Below the pieces are notes generated by a model. The model saw only the letters and a program-made list of their open reading frames with translations. It did not search any database and was not told the DNA's origin. Below, in pieces: positions 35,299 to 45,469 of a DNA stretch of 64,000 nucleotides. Source of the DNA: Lewinellaceae bacterium (GTDB lineage Bacteria > Bacteroidota > Bacteroidia > Chitinophagales > Saprospiraceae); the NCBI GenBank assembly GCA_020636155.1, contig JACJYM010000005.1:1-64000 (forward strand). The letters run 5' to 3'. Every line of letters begins with the position of its first letter. Within the stretch, counting starts at the first letter, position 1. The position numbers and the translations under genes were made by a program.

Positions 35299-38100
35299 TC
35301 ACATTCGGAACAATTTTGATTGATAATAGACCTTTCCATCATCAGAAAGTATTTTTACAAAATAAGTTCCCGATGGCCATTCTCCCAAATCTAAATACCC
35401 CTCAGGCACATACTTTCCATGTATCACAATTTCACCCATGGTATTGTAAATATAAAAATGAGAGTTTATTCTTGCATTCACAATTTGAAACTTTCCTTTT
35501 GATGGGTTTGGAAAAATCTGGACGTTGTCGGTCAAAGGATAAGAATCAATTGAAGAATCATCATCTAAAATAATCGATGTTTTGAGCAGTCCACTTTCAC
35601 AGATTTCAGGATTGCGGACAATGGAAAAATCAAAAAAGTAATAATAAGAACTGTATTCAATTGGGTTTCCAGTAATGACAATGGGAACATTGTCTTGCTT
35701 TATTGGATAGCTTATTTGATTCTTAACCCGTTGGAGTTGTGGTGACACGGTCCCCAGAGACAACATATTAACTTCAGAATCAGTCGTGATAAAATAGTGT
35801 TGCCCCATTGGAAGAATGGCATCTAAGTCAATGGATTGCGTACCCGGCATCAAGTCAAATGACTTGCTAAAAACCATATTTCCATCATTATCAAGAATAA
35901 TAATTCGACGAATGCCTTGGATTTTAGCACTCAATGACACACTTTTAATGACGCAATCCTCCGTTGCATCGAAGTATAAACCGGAATTTATCCAATCGAC
36001 ATGATACCCTGAACTACTCGTATTCGGCCCAACATTTACATGAGAAAAATCATCAATCGTATAACCGTCATAATTTCTGAATTTTACAAAATAATCATGG
36101 TTTTTATCCACATTATAAACCCTGATCGCTTCATCATTACTAAAAGGAAACAGGTCACTTTCAGAATAATACCATGACACCACATTGTCTTGATAATCAA
36201 GCACTCCGGTTTGATATATCATTACAGTATCATTGTATATCTCCACAGTTGGAAAATCAAGTTCAGAAACTATAACTGAGGATTCTTGAAGTTGGCAACC
36301 ATCAAAGGATTCTACTGTAAATGTTCCTGGATTCTGAATTTCAATGTAGCTCGTAGTATCGCCCGTTGACCAATAATAATTGCTCAACCCTGCCTGAGCA
36401 TTAAGTATTTTAGAGCTTCCACTGCACAAATAAGCAGAATTTAGTTGATCGATGGAATAAATCGTGTCTAATTTGTACACATTAAATCCATCGGATTGGT
36501 CAATACAGCCATTATTCGAAAACAAGCGATACGTATATAATCCTGGTTCCGTCACCAAAATAGTGGAAGTAGATTCACCTGTACTCCACAATATATTATC
36601 AGCCTCGAGAGAAGCTGTAAGGTGTATTGTATCTCCATCACAATATTGAATATTGTTCATATTTTCCGTTATCCTAGAAGTGATACACTGACCTTCCGTT
36701 GCGAGAAATTTCTGGTTCACATTGAGGTCGTAGTACTTGTCTACGATACCGAGCGGCCATTCAATGATGATGCTATCGACCATTGTCAAAGAGCCTAGTC
36801 CAAAATTGGCTTGATATGAGTTTGTTAAGCTAAAGCTTCCTCCTGCCACAATCTGCCTCATTTGATGTAAATCTCCGGAATGGCAAGTGATTTTGGCACC
36901 GATTCCCTCTTTGTTGGATTGCATTCCTAAAAGGTTTAATTTCAACCAGTTATTTTGATTTTTTTGATTCAAATACAAGTGGTCTGTGTTGGCGCCTGAT
37001 GCGGCGATATTAACCCCATAATTGGCATAAGCATCGATAAATCCATCGTCATTGAAGTCTCCCAAAGCTATGGAATTTGCACGTCCAAATGAATTTTCCA
37101 CCTTGTCAAATTGATAATTTCCCTTGTTAAAAAGGAGGATGTCATCACTATTTCCTGAGATAATCATGTCTATCAAACCATCATTGTCCAAATCATTCCA
37201 AGCGACTTGAAAACCAACATTACCTAAATCCATTTCGATGGGTGTAAAATATCCATTTCCATCATTAATCATGAGTTTGGAGGGGACATAATGATTAATG
37301 ACAAAACAATCGAAATCACCATCATTGTCCACATCTGCAAAGCTAGAAGCCCATGTCTGAGCCCCATCTGCCATACCTCGTATATCGGCTTCATCTTGGA
37401 AGTAGTCACCATAATTAATAAAAAGTCGATTTATACGACGCAAATCTGTGGAATCCTCCACACCTATTCTGCACTTTGAAACCAACAAATCAAAATCTCC
37501 GTCATTATCCACGTCACACCATTCACTTCCATAATTTCCGCTACTCCCATTACCTAAGTCAAAATCAATTAATGCTTGTTGTTCAAATGTCTGAGTTGTG
37601 GGATTGTAAAAGTAAATGGCATTATTTCCATCATCATTGCAAATATGTAGGTCTAGGTAACCGTCCAAATTGAGATCAATCAAATTGCAACCCTGAAAAA
37701 AAATATTGCTCGCAAACTGGAATTTTTCCAACAGTTTATTATTCGAATTTATGTACAAATACTTTAGTCCATCATAGACACCACCTGTGAGAAAATCCGG
37801 TAAATTATCCTTATTAAAATCCGCCGTGAGTAGAGTCCATTCTACGTGGTTGCCGACAGAACGTTCGTATCGTTCCGAAAAAGAATTTCCATCTTGAGTA
37901 AATACTTTCAAATCAGAACCCTCATCCAGGACTATGATATCATCCTTACAATCGTGATTGATATCACAAACTGCCATTGTGATATTAGAGAAGATACGAT
38001 GTGGCCAAAATGAGTCAGATTCCTCAAATTGCACCTGTGCCTGCGATAAATTACAATTAATTAATGCTATAAAGAAGGCAAATGAAATTTTCCTTTTCAA
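35299..38100 (-). CDS. Secreted FG-GAP/ASPIC-UnbV T9SS type A protein
   Basis: A 933-residue exported protein. The start is TTG at 38100, giving a good signal peptide (1-21, ending SQAQ); no better ATG exists. Residues about 30-380 hold FG-GAP/VCBS-type repeats with the calcium loops DVDNDGDFD, DLDNDGLID and DFNDDGFID, predicting an integrin-like beta-propeller. An ASPIC/UnbV domain follows (about 380-470, with GIGAKIT and the GLGSLTMVDSIIIEWP end). The C-terminus (FPNPSKGKFQI to YYQSKLFRM) is a T9SS type A sorting domain. Probably a surface binding protein. Confidence 0.92.
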   Translation of the reverse strand: MKRKISFAFFIALINCNLSQAQVQFEESDSFWPHRIFSNITMAVCDINHDCKDDIIVLDEGSDLKVFTQDGNSFSERYERSVGNHVEWTLLTADFNKDNLPDFLTGGVYDGLKYLYINSNNKLLEKFQFASNIFFQGCNLIDLNLDGYLDLHICNDDGNNAIYFYNPTTQTFEQQALIDFDLGNGSSGNYGSEWCDVDNDGDFDLLVSKCRIGVEDSTDLRRINRLFINYGDYFQDEADIRGMADGAQTWASSFADVDNDGDFDCFVINHYVPSKLMINDGNGYFTPIEMDLGNVGFQVAWNDLDNDGLIDMIISGNSDDILLFNKGNYQFDKVENSFGRANSIALGDFNDDGFIDAYANYGVNIAASGANTDHLYLNQKNQNNWLKLNLLGMQSNKEGIGAKITCHSGDLHQMRQIVAGGSFSLTNSYQANFGLGSLTMVDSIIIEWPLGIVDKYYDLNVNQKFLATEGQCITSRITENMNNIQYCDGDTIHLTASLEADNILWSTGESTSTILVTEPGLYTYRLFSNNGCIDQSDGFNVYKLDTIYSIDQLNSAYLCSGSSKILNAQAGLSNYYWSTGDTTSYIEIQNPGTFTVESFDGCQLQESSVIVSELDFPTVEIYNDTVMIYQTGVLDYQDNVVSWYYSESDLFPFSNDEAIRVYNVDKNHDYFVKFRNYDGYTIDDFSHVNVGPNTSSSGYHVDWINSGLYFDATEDCVIKSVSLSAKIQGIRRIIILDNDGNMVFSKSFDLMPGTQSIDLDAILPMGQHYFITTDSEVNMLSLGTVSPQLQRVKNQISYPIKQDNVPIVITGNPIEYSSYYYFFDFSIVRNPEICESGLLKTSIILDDDSSIDSYPLTDNVQIFPNPSKGKFQIVNARINSHFYIYNTMGEIVIHGKYVPEGYLDLGEWPSGTYFVKILSDDGKVYYQSKLFRM

Positions 38101-38119
38101 GAGTTTTGATTTATCTAAA

Positions 38120-38127
38120 CAAATATA
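38120..38127 (-). promoter_or_regulatory. Bacteroidota -7 element (FG-GAP protein gene)
   Basis: TATATTTG on the minus strand, 19 bases upstream of the TTG start at 38100. No -33 TTG recognised. Confidence 0.5.
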
Positions 38128-38188
38128 GTGAAATTTTACTATATGTAATTAGAAATATGAATCAAAACCGCTATGTTTAAATAGGTGG

Positions 38189-41100
38189 TTAGTACAAAAA
38201 TATTTTTTGTGAATGTTTAATACTATCTTTTTCTATCGTAATGATATAAATACCGGATAGAATATTATTTTTTGGTATTTGTGTGCCATTTTGAAAATCT
38301 CCAACCACATGAAATATCAATTGACCGTCAGTGGTATATAAATTAATTTCAGCATTTTCGACCGATTGGCCTCGATAAACTAAGTTATTGCCTGATTCGT
38401 AGAAGTACTTATCTGAGTTCTTCTCTTTCTCCGTGACATTTTCTTCAATCTTCTCTAAAGTTAATTTCTTAATCGTTTGCAAATCATAAATTTCGGGATT
38501 TAGTGAATGGTCATTTATTGAAATTTCGCCACTACAGCCAAATATATGAAACAACTCGTCATTTAGTGAAATTTCAATACCTTCCGCTGCTATTCCGATG
38601 ATATTCACAAGTTTCTTATTTTGTGATGCATATATTTCCAATCCCTCGATGTTCGATTCTACTTCGACCGGTTGAGTATTTGTAGTATTCAGCGACAATT
38701 GAAAACCAAATATTTTATTTTGCTCTGCAAAGAAAGCGATTTGATCGTCGTGAGACTTATATTTTAGTATTTCTATAGATTCATTTCTGTTGTCATCATC
38801 ACTTTTTGACAATGTTTCCTGTTTCCAATCGTAGTTCACATCACCCAATTTCACTCCGTAAAAATCAATATTTTTTATCAAGCTGTCATTGCTTGCAAAC
38901 GGAATCCTAGTGGTATAATCCCATGGACGCAATGTATCAGGAAACACTTGCTCCTTATCTACAAAAACCCAGGATTTAGGATTATTAGCAAAAGTCGTAT
39001 CAAGATTTAATACCACTTTTCTCATGGCGATTAGGTCACTTGCGGTGACACTGTTAGAAGCATTTACATCTGCAGCAATAACTTTCAAGGGGTCAGTGAA
39101 TTCTCCCAATTTCAAAATGTGCCTTTGTGTGAGTACAATATCAAGTGTACTTAGACCCTCTCTTGCAGGGGTATTATTAGAAGCATTGACATAATACGGT
39201 AAACCAGCAAGTACCTCGGCAATATAAATACCATCAGAATTAGTGAGAATTTTTTGGTTAAAACTCGTATCAAAAGCTTCAAAAAATACATCAACACCTG
39301 ATACCGGCTTTCCAGATTTAGTGAAAACAGAACCGGAAACTAGCTTCTGCCCACTGCCATTGTCGGGACACACATCGGCATTATCTTGAACGATAAATTC
39401 TATCAAGCAATAATCTTGGTTTCCCTCTAGGTCGGTCACCCACATCTCCAGATTAAAATATCCTGCAATTCCATTCGATATATCATCGCAAGTAAATGTC
39501 CGAGAGACGTCATTTACATTTTTAGAAAATGAAATTTTCAATTTATCAACAGGGGTACAATTGTCATAACTACCTATGTTAAATTGCTCCGCAAAAACGG
39601 TTATCTCTCCTAAAGTATCCATCAAACTAGTGGTAATGCTACTTTCGCAATAGGGTGTCGGCGCTTTACAATCCTTCACTTCAATGTGAAGCGTATCTTT
39701 AGTTAAATTACCACATTTATCCTCTACAAAATAGTATAAAGCATGTTCACCCATCGGTAAATCCATCAAAATATGTGATGAATCGGCTTCTCTTTCCACT
39801 ACTCCATCAGCATTTATGTCAAGTTTCCAGTCAAATAGCAACTCGGAGTCAAGAGTACAATCATCACTTGCCAAAATGGTATAATCAAATTTCACAACTC
39901 CACAATCCGCAGCATAATTGCACACGATAGAATCCTGTGTTGGATTTAAAATAATCGGTTTGACATGATTATTTATTTTGATGGTTTGGGTATGTTGCCA
40001 CAGTGCTGCAATTCCTTGATCGAATTGACACCATTCTATGACAGTCCACTTTCTCAATATTTTTAAACAAGAATTATCTGTAATATAAAACACTTCATCA
40101 TCATAAGTCGCCTCTACCAATGCACATTGTTCATTACTAAATTGCGGCTCTCCACTTATTTCTGTATCAATGTTTTCAATGGCACAACCTACTCCTTCGT
40201 AATTAGATGGCCAAGTAATATTAGTGAGTCCAAATGGTGAAAGATTAACAATCGTAATGGTCTGAAAGCAAGAGTCTTTGTTGCCTGTAGGATCCTGAAC
40301 CACAAATTTCCTAGTAATAGTGCCTTCAAAACAAGAAATATTTTCCGTGTAGGATTCAGAAACTGAAGCCTGACAATTATCCTCTATATACCCGTCAAAA
40401 CCTGCTGCACCATTGTTATATGTATCGTTAATGATGATTGGTTCCACTTCTGAAATGTCATTTCTAACAGTTCCAAATACTGATAAATCATTGTAATCAA
40501 ATATGAAATCACAACTTATAGTCAAGTCACTTGGACAGTAAATTTTTGGTGGTAATTTTTCTTCAATCAATACCGTCACCATACAAGTGTTTGACAGCCC
40601 ATGAATGTCAGTAACTTGAAGAGCCACCATCTGGGAGGTGCCGGCTTCGGCGCAACAAAATTCTACATAATCACCAAAATCAGTACCCCAGCCACATAAA
40701 TCATCCATTTTAGCCACTTTCATAAAATCTATACCACAGTTGTCAAAACTACCATCATCCAATGAATTAGCAAACAATCGACCTATACCGTCAGCTCCTA
40801 ATGTTACCGAAGTGTACTGATCACATATTGCAAATGGAACTTTATTATCCACGATTTCAACATTAATGCTACAATTGTTGCTATTACCGCAATCATCCGT
40901 CGCAATATAATGAAACGTATAAGTATCAAACGGCAATTCATCTAAAGAAACAAGGCCATTTATTACTGAAATATAATCATTATAATCCTCTCCTGCACCA
41001 TTTTCGAGAGCATAAGCCATGGAATAAGATGAGCAATCTTCCGAAACAATCGCAACTGGCAAGACTTTGAGACCAGAAATGCACTCATAAGAATCAGTAT

Positions 41101-42352
41101 AGATGATTACATCATCAGGACACTCTATTGCAGGTGCTTGAGTATCCGCTATTTTAATTATTTGGTTGTGATAATATGATTCATAAGTACACCAGTCTAT
41201 TACGAACCAATTTCTTACCAATTTCAAGGAGTTTCCACATTGAGGAAAAGGTGTATCGGTATAAGTAGCCTCGAGATTTGAACATCCAAATGTCTCAGGA
41301 GATCCAGTAAAGCTAATGTCAGGATAACCATTGGAATTCGTAGGATAATTACTTCCACACTCGATTACCGCTTGGTCTGTCCCATTATAATTTGGAGGTA
41401 AAATGACATCCTGTAAAGTTTTTTTAATAATATAGATTGATTGATTACAGGTAGCTTGATTTCCTGCAATGTCAATTGCGGTCCATACTCTAGATACCAA
41501 TTTATCATACTGACTTTGACATTGAGGTAACATAGTTATTTGTTCTGTAAAACTCAAATTCACCACTCCACAAGCATCCCAGTTATCCACTTCATAATTA
41601 TTACCAGAAATAAATACTGGTAAGGCATCATCCGGAATAGGAAACCCAATAACTTCAGGACTTAAATCATCACCACAGTATTGATATAATGTTTCGCATT
41701 GAAATACAGGCGGATTATAATCCTTAATATTCAACGTACCCCAACAACTTATACCAGTACAGCTGTACTCCACACTAAAAGTAATGGTTTGACCAAGGTA
41801 TTCACCCGTAAGTAAATTGTCTGGAATCAGATTATTATTGACATCATAACACTTTATAATATACTTATCATAAGGCGGAAAAGGGTTATTGATAAGCATG
41901 TCTACTTGAAGTAACTGCTCACAATTTTCATCCAATGATAAATTAAGATTATTAAGACATGCCGGTGCCTGAACCGTAAGAAAACTGATGTGAACCATGT
42001 CTGATTGTTCCACAAGAGGTCCATTGCCATCAGGATCGTCCGATACCAATATCAAATCAAATTCACCGTTTGTAACATCAGAAGTGCCTGGAACATAGAT
42101 TGTGCCAATTGAAAAAATAACATTCGATTGATTACTCGGCAAGAAATATCCATCACCCGTGGTAAACCATGTACCATCGGTCACATCGCCGGTAATGTAA
42201 GCCCCTAAACTAGCAAGGTCAACATCTTCATTTTCGCAAATGGACATATCCTGTCCTGCATAAACGGTAATTGTCTGTGGTGAAGACACCCAGCTTGCTA
42301 ACACAAGGCTAGAAAAAATTAAAAGGATAATATTTTTTAGTACAATTTTCAA
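38189..42352 (-). CDS. Large secreted HYR/dockerin-like T9SS type A protein
   Basis: A 1387-residue exported protein starting at TTG 42352 (a TAA lies two codons upstream in frame). After the signal peptide (about 1-25) there are many HYR-like and related beta-sandwich segments with paired Cys (about 110-1000), of the kind APAIECPDDVIIYTD and CSINVEIVDNKVPFAICDQ. A carboxypeptidase-regulatory-like domain follows (SGSVFTKSGKPVSGVDVFF, about 1005-1060). A dockerin-like pair lies at about 1064-1118 (LSTLDIVLTQRHIL and DVNASNSVTASDLIAMRKVVL) and ends with KLGDVN. The C-terminal 75 residues form a T9SS type A domain ending KIFLY. Likely a surface adhesin or matrix protein; it shares the dockerin-like module with the gene at 15450. 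Confidence 0.9.
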   Translation of the reverse strand: MKIVLKNIILLIFSSLVLASWVSSPQTITVYAGQDMSICENEDVDLASLGAYITGDVTDGTWFTTGDGYFLPSNQSNVIFSIGTIYVPGTSDVTNGEFDLILVSDDPDGNGPLVEQSDMVHISFLTVQAPACLNNLNLSLDENCEQLLQVDMLINNPFPPYDKYIIKCYDVNNNLIPDNLLTGEYLGQTITFSVEYSCTGISCWGTLNIKDYNPPVFQCETLYQYCGDDLSPEVIGFPIPDDALPVFISGNNYEVDNWDACGVVNLSFTEQITMLPQCQSQYDKLVSRVWTAIDIAGNQATCNQSIYIIKKTLQDVILPPNYNGTDQAVIECGSNYPTNSNGYPDISFTGSPETFGCSNLEATYTDTPFPQCGNSLKLVRNWFVIDWCTYESYYHNQIIKIADTQAPAIECPDDVIIYTDSYECISGLKVLPVAIVSEDCSSYSMAYALENGAGEDYNDYISVINGLVSLDELPFDTYTFHYIATDDCGNSNNCSINVEIVDNKVPFAICDQYTSVTLGADGIGRLFANSLDDGSFDNCGIDFMKVAKMDDLCGWGTDFGDYVEFCCAEAGTSQMVALQVTDIHGLSNTCMVTVLIEEKLPPKIYCPSDLTISCDFIFDYNDLSVFGTVRNDISEVEPIIINDTYNNGAAGFDGYIEDNCQASVSESYTENISCFEGTITRKFVVQDPTGNKDSCFQTITIVNLSPFGLTNITWPSNYEGVGCAIENIDTEISGEPQFSNEQCALVEATYDDEVFYITDNSCLKILRKWTVIEWCQFDQGIAALWQHTQTIKINNHVKPIILNPTQDSIVCNYAADCGVVKFDYTILASDDCTLDSELLFDWKLDINADGVVEREADSSHILMDLPMGEHALYYFVEDKCGNLTKDTLHIEVKDCKAPTPYCESSITTSLMDTLGEITVFAEQFNIGSYDNCTPVDKLKISFSKNVNDVSRTFTCDDISNGIAGYFNLEMWVTDLEGNQDYCLIEFIVQDNADVCPDNGSGQKLVSGSVFTKSGKPVSGVDVFFEAFDTSFNQKILTNSDGIYIAEVLAGLPYYVNASNNTPAREGLSTLDIVLTQRHILKLGEFTDPLKVIAADVNASNSVTASDLIAMRKVVLNLDTTFANNPKSWVFVDKEQVFPDTLRPWDYTTRIPFASNDSLIKNIDFYGVKLGDVNYDWKQETLSKSDDDNRNESIEILKYKSHDDQIAFFAEQNKIFGFQLSLNTTNTQPVEVESNIEGLEIYASQNKKLVNIIGIAAEGIEISLNDELFHIFGCSGEISINDHSLNPEIYDLQTIKKLTLEKIEENVTEKEKNSDKYFYESGNNLVYRGQSVENAEINLYTTDGQLIFHVVGDFQNGTQIPKNNILSGIYIITIEKDSIKHSQKIFLY

Positions 42353-42479
42353 ACATTAAATATTTACAACATATATTTTTTGATTAAAATCAAAAAACTA
42401 CATATTACAAATATTTATAATACAAAAATTATACCAAACAGTTATTTAATACTTTATGAACAACTATGAAGTAGTCATG

Positions 42480-43364
42480 CTAAAAAGTCGGACACTGCCC
42501 GTTATAAGCAGATTTAGATCTTCTACCAAAATCCGAGCTCAACGAGGTATTAAAACTAATCATAAAGCTAATAACATAGTCATTAACTCGTTCATTACCT
42601 CTAGTGGTTCCTGTAGGCACAAAAACTAAGTCATCGTATCCCTGACCGAAGTACTCCCCTTTTCTTGTTGATAAACTTGCCGCCAATTGTGGGTTTTGAT
42701 ATAATTCTGGATGTTCTAATATTTCCGTATATGCCACATAATCTCCCGACAAATCATCAAGATAATCCGTATTAGTCCTATGTGCAACCAGCTCAAAATT
42801 TAGACTTGATTTTTCATTAATCATCAATTTAATACCCCCGCCAAAGAGTAATGCTGTACTCGTAAGAGAGTATCTTTCTGCAAATCCCGGTAATCCCTGA
42901 CCCTCAGTACCAAGAGGCTGTAGTTCGTAGTTTACTCCACGATAATCTGTCATAGGATTAAATTTAAAAAAGCTAAAACCTCCGATCAGATAGGGCTTTA
43001 ATTTACTAGATGCACTATTCTCCGAGAAGTTTAGAAAATATAATTCACCCAATATAGCGCCTTCAAAATAGCTTGACGAAAAACGCAAATTTCTTTCTAA
43101 TTGCCACTCAGCTGATGATTTTCGATCATCACCTTTTACTTTTCCATAAATAATATTACCTCGAACTGCAATAAAATGATTCAGATAGTATCTTGCATTC
43201 AACTGTAGTCCAAAACCTGTATTCGTAATATTATCCGAGAATGAAGGTGTATCCATATCTCCACTATAGTTCAATGCACCCAAGCCTATACCGAATTCTA
43301 GACTTTGAGCATTCAGGCTATACGACACCATAACGAGCATAAAGCTCAAAATTAAAGCTTTCAT
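42480..43364 (-). CDS. DUF6089-family outer-membrane beta-barrel protein
   Basis: A 294-residue exported protein: signal peptide 1-19 (ending LNAQ) followed by barrel strands. The start SLEFGIGLGALNYSGDMD and the middle YFEGAILGELYFLNF are characteristic of the DUF6089/OMP_b-brl family in Bacteroidota. An 8-residue tail with one Cys ends the protein. The specific cargo or role is unknown. It diverges from the subtilase gene. Confidence 0.85.
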   Translation of the reverse strand: MKALILSFMLVMVSYSLNAQSLEFGIGLGALNYSGDMDTPSFSDNITNTGFGLQLNARYYLNHFIAVRGNIIYGKVKGDDRKSSAEWQLERNLRFSSSYFEGAILGELYFLNFSENSASSKLKPYLIGGFSFFKFNPMTDYRGVNYELQPLGTEGQGLPGFAERYSLTSTALLFGGGIKLMINEKSSLNFELVAHRTNTDYLDDLSGDYVAYTEILEHPELYQNPQLAASLSTRKGEYFGQGYDDLVFVPTGTTRGNERVNDYVISFMISFNTSLSSDFGRRSKSAYNGQCPTF

Positions 43365-43697
43365 AACTTAATTAGTTTACCCTTATTTGAAATCCTACGC
43401 AAAGTTGCACTAAATTTTTGAAATACACACTATGATATATTAATAAAATAAATATTTATAAAAAAAAATAATAATTTGATTGGGATTTAATTCACAGTTT
43501 ATCTATAAACATCCTTAAGTCATCTAATATTTTGGCTTTTCACTAAAAATTTTATTTTTTAAACACTAATTTTACAGCCTCATTTAATTTATGAAATTTA
43601 TTTAGATGAAACAGACCATGTCTGGCGTAATTATAACACATAGTTGGGATGATTAAACTAGAGGGTTGAATTTTGACAAACAAACAATTTTAAACAG
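43365..43697. other. Divergent intergenic region
   Basis: A 333-base AT-rich spacer between the DUF6089 gene (-) and the subtilase gene (+). A CAACTTTG on the minus strand (43400-43407) and a TAATTTTA on the plus strand (43567-43574) are each one base off the TAnnTTTG -7 consensus and are the best promoter candidates. The second would give a subtilase leader of about 115 bases. No gene or strong hairpin seen. Confidence 0.4.
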
Positions 43698-45356
43698 ATG
43701 AAAAATAGATTATTGTTATTACTCTTTGGGTTTACTTTTAGTTCGATTATCGCTCAAGATGTTCCAAAGAACTGGTTTCTAATGGATAGATCAGAAGGCT
43801 ATGATGGAATCTCTGCAGATAAAGCCTACGCTGATATTCTTAAAGATGCCAAAGGCGAAACGGTGGTTGTAGCCATTATAGACTCTGGTATTGACATTCA
43901 ACATGAAGATTTGAAAGACAATATTTGGATTAATTTGGATGAAATTCCTGACAATGGGAAGGATGACGATGGTAATGGATACATTGATGATGTCTATGGG
44001 TGGAATTTCATCGGTGGTCCTGATGGAAAAAATGTGGGCCCTGATACTTATGAAGTAACAAGAATTTTTGGAAAATACGATTATAAATACAAAAATGCGG
44101 ATCCGAGTAAACTCTCTGGTGATGACAAAAAAGAATATGCGTTATATCTCAAAGCTAAGGAAGAAGTAGAAAAAGCAAGAGATAAAGCAAGTTCTCAGAT
44201 AGCTGAATTGGATAAAATTTCGGAAAGAATTAATTCTTCACTTGACATGTTATCAGAAAAATTAGGTGACAATTCTTTAACCATTGCTAATGTTGAAAAA
44301 GTGGAGGATACCAGTCCTGAAATTTCAGTTGCGAAACAAGTAGCACTTGAATACTTAAGTAAGGATGGTGTAAATACAATGAGTGACATCAAAAGTGCCA
44401 TACAAACTGACATTGACTCTGATAAAAAACGCTATCAGGATCAGCTAGATTATGCTTACAATACTGATTTCGACACAAGAGCCTTAATCGTTAAGGACAA
44501 TTATGCGGATGCGACACAAAGTAATTACGGAAATAATGATGTAGAGGGACCGGATCCATTACACGGTACTCACGTAGCGGGAATCGTAGGTGCCGTGGCT
44601 GATAATGGTATCGGCATGAATGGCGTCGCAAAAAATGTAAAGTTGATGTCTGTCCGGACTGTTCCTGATGGAGATGAAAGAGACAAAGACGTGGCAAATG
44701 CCATAAGATATGCAGTGGATAATGGGGCTTCAATTATAAACATGAGTTTTGGAAAAGCCTATTCTTGGAACAAAGGTGTCGTGAATGATGCAGTAAAATA
44801 TGCTGCGAAACACGATGTATTAATGGTTCACGCCGCTGGAAATTCTGCAAAAAACACTGATGTCGAAGATAATTTTCCCAATGATCTAATAAAAGAAAAA
44901 GGATTTTTCTTGTGCCCTAAGAAAGAGGCGAAAAACTGGATAGAAGTGGGTGCATTAAATTTTGAAAAAGGTGAAAAAGCGGTTGCAAGATTTAGTAATT
45001 ATGGTCAAGATGAAGTTGATTTGTTCAGTCCTGGGGTAAAAATTTACTCAACAATGCCTAATGACGAGTACGCTTTCTTGCAAGGGACGAGTATGGCATC
45101 TCCTGTGGTTGCAGGTGTAGCGGCAGTCATCAGATCATACTTTCCTACGCTTACGGCGGAGCAAGTAAAAGAGGCCATTATGGAATCGGTAGTTCCAATT
45201 GACGGAATGGTGGATGTACCTGGTAAGAAGGACACTAAACAGGATTTTAAAGAATTATCTGTCACTGGTGGTGAAGTGAATTTGTACAATGCCATTTTAG
45301 CAGCTGCTAAGATGAAAGGCAAAAAGAAAATTGACAAAAAGAAGATAGGAGCATAA
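43698..45356 (+). CDS. S8-family serine peptidase (subtilase)
   Basis: A 552-residue exported protease: signal peptide 1-20, then a catalytic domain with the triad D62 (IIDSGID), H289 (HGTHVAG) and S465 (GTSMASP); the oxyanion Asn is in AAGNSA (about 380). The Asp and His are unusually far apart because of an insert of about 150 residues (about 120-275), highly charged and helical, with calcium-loop-like DDDGNGYIDD just before it. No T9SS tail is seen; the C-terminus is Lys-rich. Likely periplasmic or released, involved in protein turnover or maturation. Confidence 0.95.
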   Translation: MKNRLLLLLFGFTFSSIIAQDVPKNWFLMDRSEGYDGISADKAYADILKDAKGETVVVAIIDSGIDIQHEDLKDNIWINLDEIPDNGKDDDGNGYIDDVYGWNFIGGPDGKNVGPDTYEVTRIFGKYDYKYKNADPSKLSGDDKKEYALYLKAKEEVEKARDKASSQIAELDKISERINSSLDMLSEKLGDNSLTIANVEKVEDTSPEISVAKQVALEYLSKDGVNTMSDIKSAIQTDIDSDKKRYQDQLDYAYNTDFDTRALIVKDNYADATQSNYGNNDVEGPDPLHGTHVAGIVGAVADNGIGMNGVAKNVKLMSVRTVPDGDERDKDVANAIRYAVDNGASIINMSFGKAYSWNKGVVNDAVKYAAKHDVLMVHAAGNSAKNTDVEDNFPNDLIKEKGFFLCPKKEAKNWIEVGALNFEKGEKAVARFSNYGQDEVDLFSPGVKIYSTMPNDEYAFLQGTSMASPVVAGVAAVIRSYFPTLTAEQVKEAIMESVVPIDGMVDVPGKKDTKQDFKELSVTGGEVNLYNAILAAAKMKGKKKIDKKKIGA

Positions 45357-45357
45357 T

Positions 45358-45389
45358 AAAAAAGGGGGCTGGGTACAGCCCCCTTTTTT
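45358..45389 (+). terminator. Rho-independent terminator of subtilase gene
   Basis: GGGGGCTG (45364-45371) pairs with CAGCCCCC (45376-45383), followed by six T. It starts just after the subtilase stop. Confidence 0.92.
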
Positions 45390-45442
45390 ATTTGAAGATT
45401 TCAAAATTTGATAACTTTCGAAACATTCGTTCAATTTTATTT

Positions 45443-45450
45443 TAACTTTG
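45443..45450 (+). promoter_or_regulatory. Bacteroidota -7 element (aldo/keto reductase)
   Basis: TAACTTTG fits TAnnTTTG exactly, 19 bases before the ATG at 45470. No exact TTG at the -33 distance (TTCG is nearest). Confidence 0.6.
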
Positions 45451-45469
45451 GTGGAAAATTATCAGTTCC

